A DNA stretch of 64,000 nucleotides from Tranquillimonas alkanivorans (GTDB taxonomy: Bacteria; Pseudomonadota; Alphaproteobacteria; Rhodobacterales; Rhodobacteraceae). The DNA lies in the NCBI RefSeq assembly GCF_900115595.1, contig NZ_FOXA01000004.1, positions 62,001 through 126,000 of the forward strand, read 5' to 3'. The notes under the pieces are model-generated. The model did no database searches, had not been told where the DNA came from, and saw only the letters and a list, made by a program, of their open reading frames with translations. The translations under genes and the position numbers were made by a program. Below, in pieces: positions 59,827 through 64,000 of this stretch (its first letter is position 1; the number at the start of each line of letters is the position of its first letter).

Positions 59827-61341
59827 ATGACGAACCCGCTATACGACACGCTCTTCGGCAAGCACGCGGGCTCGGCGCGGACCTTCCTGTATCTGCCGGA
59901 CGGCGGCGAAGTCTCCTATGACGCCTTCCTGACCCGCGCCGCACGCTTCGCCAACGTCCTGACCTCGCTGGGCGCGCAGCCGGGCGACCGGGTGGCGGTG
60001 CAGGTGGCGAAATCGCCCGATGCGCTGGCGCTCTATGCCGCCTGCGTGCGGGCGGGGCTGGTGTTCTTGCCGCTCAATACCGCCTACACGCCGGGCGAGG
60101 TGTCGTATTTCGTCGAGAACAGCGAGGCACGGGTCTTCGTCTGCGATCCGGCCAGGACGGACGACCTGCGCCCGGTGGCCAAGGCTGCCGGCGCGACGCT
60201 GGAAACGCTCGGCGCGAACGGCGACGGAACCCTTGCGGAGAAGGCCGATGCCGCCGGCGAGGAGTTCGAGACGGTCGCGCGCACGGCGGGGGACCTGGCG
60301 GCGTTCCTCTACACCTCGGGGACGACGGGGCGGTCGAAGGGGGCGATGCTGACGCAGGACAACCTCTTGTCGAACGCCGAAGTGCTGGTCGACACCTGGC
60401 GCTTCACGGCCGACGATGTGTTGCTTCATGCGCTGCCCATCTTCCACACCCACGGGCTGTTCGTAGCCACCAACGTCATCCTCGCCACCGGCGGGGCGCT
60501 GATCTTCCTGCCCAAGCTAGACGTGGACCGGCTGATCGAGTTCATGCCGAAGGCCACGTCGCTGATGGGCGTGCCCACGTTCTATACCCGGCTGCTGGAC
60601 GATGCGCGCTTCACCCGCGAGCTGACGGAGCACATGCGGCTGTTCACCTCGGGCTCGGCGCCGCTGCTGGCCGAGACGCACAAGGTGTTCGAGGCTCGCA
60701 CCGATCACCGCATCCTCGAACGCTACGGCATGACCGAGACGAACATGAGCACCTCGAACCCCTACGACGGCGAGCGCCGGGCGGGGACGGTAGGTTTCCC
60801 GCTGCCGGGGGTCGAGCTGAAGATCACCGACCCGACCACGGGCGAGACGCTGCCGCGGGGCGAGATCGGCGTGATCGAGGTGCGCGGGCGCAACGTGTTC
60901 AAGGGCTACTGGCGGATGCCCGAGAAGACGCGGGAAGAGCTGCGCGAGGACGGGTTCTTCATCACCGGCGACCTCGCGCAGATCGACGCGGACGGCTACG
61001 TGACGATCGTGGGCCGCAACAAGGACCTGATCATCTCGGGCGGCTACAACGTGTATCCGAAAGAGGTCGAACTGGTGCTCGACGCGCAGCCCGGCGTGCT
61101 CGAAAGCGCCGTGGTTGGCGTGCCGCATCCGGATTTCGGCGAAAGCCCCGTCGGCGTTCTGGTGGCCGAGCCGGGCGCCGAGATCGACCTGGCGGCGGTG
61201 GAGGCCGCGATGGGTCGGGAGCTCGCGCGCTACAAGCAGCCCAAGTCGCTGGTGGTGATCGACGAGCTGCCGCGCAACACCATGGGCAAGGTCCAGAAGG
61301 CGGCGCTGCGCGAGCGCTTCGCGAAGACGTTCGGCGGCTGA
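59827..61341 (+). CDS. matB: malonate--CoA ligase
   Basis: A 504-residue ANL-superfamily enzyme making malonyl-CoA from malonate and ATP. The P-loop is YTSGTTGRSKGAM near residue 160. ERYGMTETNMSTSNPYDGERRAG is the diagnostic malonyl-CoA synthetase region (Met-Thr-Glu-Thr adenylate motif), and the C-terminal catalytic Lys is in NTMGKVQK. Length equals that of characterised MatB proteins. CGGAGGAGG precedes the ATG. No malonate decarboxylase or transporter lies adjacent, so its role is probably malonyl-CoA supply. Confidence 0.93.
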   Translation: MTNPLYDTLFGKHAGSARTFLYLPDGGEVSYDAFLTRAARFANVLTSLGAQPGDRVAVQVAKSPDALALYAACVRAGLVFLPLNTAYTPGEVSYFVENSEARVFVCDPARTDDLRPVAKAAGATLETLGANGDGTLAEKADAAGEEFETVARTAGDLAAFLYTSGTTGRSKGAMLTQDNLLSNAEVLVDTWRFTADDVLLHALPIFHTHGLFVATNVILATGGALIFLPKLDVDRLIEFMPKATSLMGVPTFYTRLLDDARFTRELTEHMRLFTSGSAPLLAETHKVFEARTDHRILERYGMTETNMSTSNPYDGERRAGTVGFPLPGVELKITDPTTGETLPRGEIGVIEVRGRNVFKGYWRMPEKTREELREDGFFITGDLAQIDADGYVTIVGRNKDLIISGGYNVYPKEVELVLDAQPGVLESAVVGVPHPDFGESPVGVLVAEPGAEIDLAAVEAAMGRELARYKQPKSLVVIDELPRNTMGKVQKAALRERFAKTFGG

Positions 61342-61376
61342 AGCCCGGCGCGCCCGGTCTCGACGATCGTAAGAGC

Positions 61377-61401
61377 CCCTCGCCAGCATGGCCGGCGAGG
61401 G
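61377..61401. terminator. hairpin between converging matB and SYLF genes
   Basis: CCCTCGCC and its complement GGCGAGGG bound a nine-base loop in the 69-base gap between the two converging stops. Neither side has a strong T-run. It probably acts as a shared weak terminator. Confidence 0.45.
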
Positions 61402-61410
61402 TGCAGCTCC

Positions 61411-61968
61411 TCAGGGGATGATGCGGGTGTACTTTGTGCCCTCGACCGAAGCACCGGCGATCAGGCCCGCCTGACCGAACACCACCGCGATGACAGGGGC
61501 GAGGGAGGTCGTCGTCTCGGCCGAGAGGTTTCCGCCGCGATCGTTCACGGCGTATTTCACGTCGGCACCCGCGGCCCAGCCGGGCGAGTTGCGGAAGCGG
61601 TAGAGCGCGTCGTCGGTCATGAAGAACAGGACGTGCGCGTATTGCTGCGCCCCGATTTGGAGTCCGAAGGACGCCTGCGTCGCGGCGTAATAGTCGATCG
61701 GCACCCCGTTCACCAGAAGCGCCCCGCGCCCGTAGGCGCCGCCGACGCCGAAGCCGGCCTCGGTCATCACCGGCATCACCAGCATGCCGGATGCCTTGTC
61801 ACGCAGGTCGCGCGTGGCGGGGTAGGTGGAGTAGAGATAGTTCAAAGTCGCGGCCACGCGCGCGTCGATCTGGTCTGCCCCGCGGCTCGACAGGCCGTTG
61901 TTGCAGGCGGTCAGCAGGGAAAGCCCTGCCGCGCCCGCGAGAAATCCGCGGCGGGTCTGGATGGTCAT
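61411..61968 (-). CDS. SYLF-domain (YSC84-related) lipoprotein
   Basis: A 185-residue exported lipid-binding-type protein. The N-terminus has both a twin-arginine-like motif (QTRRGFLAG) and a lipobox ending LTAC at Cys21, so it is probably a Tat-exported lipoprotein. The SYLF domain follows, with KASGMLVMPVMTEAGFGVGG and GLQIGAQQYAHVLFFMT as its core. SYLF proteins bind phosphoinositides in eukaryotes; the bacterial role is unknown. Confidence 0.88.
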   Translation of the reverse strand: MTIQTRRGFLAGAAGLSLLTACNNGLSSRGADQIDARVAATLNYLYSTYPATRDLRDKASGMLVMPVMTEAGFGVGGAYGRGALLVNGVPIDYYAATQASFGLQIGAQQYAHVLFFMTDDALYRFRNSPGWAAGADVKYAVNDRGGNLSAETTTSLAPVIAVVFGQAGLIAGASVEGTKYTRIIP

Positions 61969-62123
61969 CGGGAAACTGCCCCTCGTTTCAGCCTCGTGCC
62001 TGTTCCGGCGGCCTTCGGCGGGCCGCTTCGGTGGGCGGGACTATACGCCGGGGGCGGTGTCAAGTCACGGCGTTATGTGCGCGGGTGATAATGATCGTCG
62101 GTGTGGCGCGCGGTTGGCGGTAG

Positions 62124-62192
62124 ACGGGGGGCTGTCTGCCCCCCGGCGCCCTTCGGGCGCTCCCCCCGAGGATGTTTTCAGGACCGAAGATG
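62124..62192 (-). repeat. dispersed intergenic repeat, copy 3
   Basis: On the minus strand this reads CATCTTCGGTCCTGAAA, ACATCCTCGGGGGG, a GCGCCCGAAGGGCGC hairpin, then GGGGGGCAGACAGCCCCCC. It starts eight bases after the hemB stop in the same direction as hemB, as copy 1 does behind its gene. Both carry a G-run/AGACA/C-run hairpin. The rest of 61969-62200 holds nothing recognised. Confidence 0.75.
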
Positions 62193-62200
62193 GAGGAGGA

Positions 62201-63247
<1,047 letters not shown>

Positions 63248-63312
63248 TCAAGGGTAGTCAACCTGCGGGGGCGGCGGTAGTGTCCGGCCGACGCTCCGGG
63301 GGACCATCCGCA

Positions 63313-63843
63313 TTGCACGACCTCTACACGACCGTGTTCGAGATCATCGACATGCGGTCCTTTTCGAACCTCTGGTACTGGCTCGGGCTTGCCGCCGTCT
63401 GGTCCACGCGCAGCCACTGGGTGCTGGGCGTGCCCTTCGACATGGTCGCCCGCGCGCAGCGCTACGGCGGACAGTCCGAGACCGACCTAGAGGACATGGT
63501 GCGCATCAACGTCAACCGGCTGCTGTTCATCGCCGACGTCTCGGGGCTGTGGCTGATCGCCATCGGCTGCATGGCGCTGAGCGTGCTGGCGGTGCTGGGG
63601 TTCTGGTACACGGTCGAATTCGCGCAGGCGCTGTTCCTGATCCTGTTCCCGCTGTCCATCGTCGGCCTTCTGTCGATCTTCACCGCGCGGGCCATCGCCG
63701 CGCAAGGGATGCACGGTGAAACGCTGCGCCGCCGGATCGTTGCACATCGACGCGTGACGCAGGTGATCGGCATGATCTCGATCTTCGTGACCGCGATGTG
63801 GGGGATGTACGTGAACCTGGACGTGGGGCCTTACGGCATCTGA
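63313..63843 (+). CDS. conserved membrane protein, unknown function
   Basis: About 176 residues with four predicted helices. The N-terminal block IIDMRSFSNLWYWLGL and SHWVLGVPFDMV are ones I associate with a Rhodobacteraceae family that databases have labelled as a component of the SufBCD complex; I see no iron-sulfur motif to support that name. The TTG at 63313 fits the N-terminus best, with GGGGGA upstream; a GTG at 63280 is the alternative. It lies between divergent hemB and mfd. Confidence 0.7.
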   Translation: MHDLYTTVFEIIDMRSFSNLWYWLGLAAVWSTRSHWVLGVPFDMVARAQRYGGQSETDLEDMVRINVNRLLFIADVSGLWLIAIGCMALSVLAVLGFWYTVEFAQALFLILFPLSIVGLLSIFTARAIAAQGMHGETLRRRIVAHRRVTQVIGMISIFVTAMWGMYVNLDVGPYGI

Positions 63844-63858
63844 TCGGCGTTTTGTGCG

Positions 63859-63886
63859 TTGACACCGTGGCTTCCGCGGTTACCTC
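63859..63886 (+). promoter_or_regulatory. promoter candidate for mfd
   Basis: TTGACA at 63859-63864 is followed after 16 bases by TACCTC at 63881-63886. The mfd ATG begins only nine bases later, so a transcript from this promoter would be leaderless or nearly so. Confidence 0.35.
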
Positions 63887-63894
63887 AGGCGCCC

Positions 63895-64000
63895 ATGCTC
63901 GCCCAAACCCACATCACCGTCGGCGGCGCGCCCGAGGGCTTCGATGCCCGGCTCGTCCGTGACGAACTTTCGAAGACCGGCAAGCCGGTCATCCATGTCG
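63895..64000 (+). CDS. mfd: transcription-repair coupling factor Mfd (5' part)
   Basis: The first 35 codons of a gene that runs off the window: MLAQTHITVGGAPEGFDARL and a following KTGKPVIHV block. The ITVGGAPEGFDA block matches the N-terminus I know for Mfd in Rhodobacteraceae. Mfd removes stalled RNA polymerase and recruits UvrA. The call rests on this short stretch only. Confidence 0.65.
   Translation, partial: MLAQTHITVGGAPEGFDARLVRDELSKTGKPVIHV

Overview
The window is GC-rich chromosomal DNA of an alphaproteobacterium, most likely a member of the Rhodobacteraceae/Roseobacter group. The evidence is the gene order and protein style: cckA-recA-alaS, pyrH-frr-uppS-cdsA-dxr-rseP-bamA-ompH-fabZ-lpxA-lpxI-lpxB, a HemB of the metal-poor type, a GAAC-N7-GAAC LexA box before recA, TRAP and ABC uptake operons, and several small proteins of the kind I associate with this family. 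I see no phage, transposon, CRISPR array, rRNA or tRNA, and base composition looks even throughout.

Layout. 0.1-1.4 kb: secreted EF-hand/PRC-barrel protein. 1.5-8.4 kb: sugar ABC importer operon with a Gfo/Idh/MocA dehydrogenase and a TIM-barrel isomerase/epimerase-like protein, facing a LacI regulator across a palindromic operator. 8.4-10.5 kb: a run of small genes (IMPACT-like, DUF4186, SRAP/YedK, DUF3008, stand-alone receiver). 10.5-14.6 kb: lipoprotein hydrolase, a SurA-like chaperone without its isomerase domain, a MetF-like protein and an EgtD histidine methyltransferase. 14.8-23.2 kb: RNA methyltransferase, cckA, recA, alaS and two small genes. 23.4-28.8 kb: xerD, an exported protein, a 43-residue membrane protein, aroK-aroB and an M50/CBS protease. 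29.0-37.4 kb: a hexonate/uronate locus (GntR, TRAP importer, idonate/gulonate-type dehydrogenase, Ldh2-type reductase; divergent uxuA-uxuB). 37.7-39.8 kb: ssb, lytic transglycosylase, DUF1206 membrane protein. 39.8-46.0 kb: peptide-type ABC importer with a fused double ATPase. 46.4-59.6 kb: miaA and the pyrH-to-lpxB envelope block. 59.8-64.0 kb: matB, a SYLF lipoprotein, hemB, a membrane protein and the start of mfd.

How the genes work together. The 1.5-8.4 kb operon imports a sugar or glycoside and oxidises and rearranges it under LacI control. The 29-37 kb locus most simply takes up an L-gulonate- or mannonate-like acid and converts it through fructuronate and mannonate to 2-keto-3-deoxygluconate; the kinase and aldolase must lie elsewhere. 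The 47-59 kb block supplies nucleotide, translation, isoprenoid, phospholipid, outer-membrane assembly and lipid A functions.

Nothing here is a clear-cut new system. The most interesting signals are: (1) exact GGAAC-N16/17-CGTT promoter motifs, the consensus of the alphaproteobacterial general-stress sigma factor EcfG, before DUF3008, DUF1206 and the MetF-like gene, with a near match before the SurA-like gene; (2) a dispersed intergenic repeat in three copies; (3) a 12-codon leader ORF that sets the GTG start of egtD; (4) a MetF-like enzyme lacking the usual aspartate motif; (5) a SurA-like protein lacking its PPIase domain. The stress-promoter interpretation rests on motifs read by eye.
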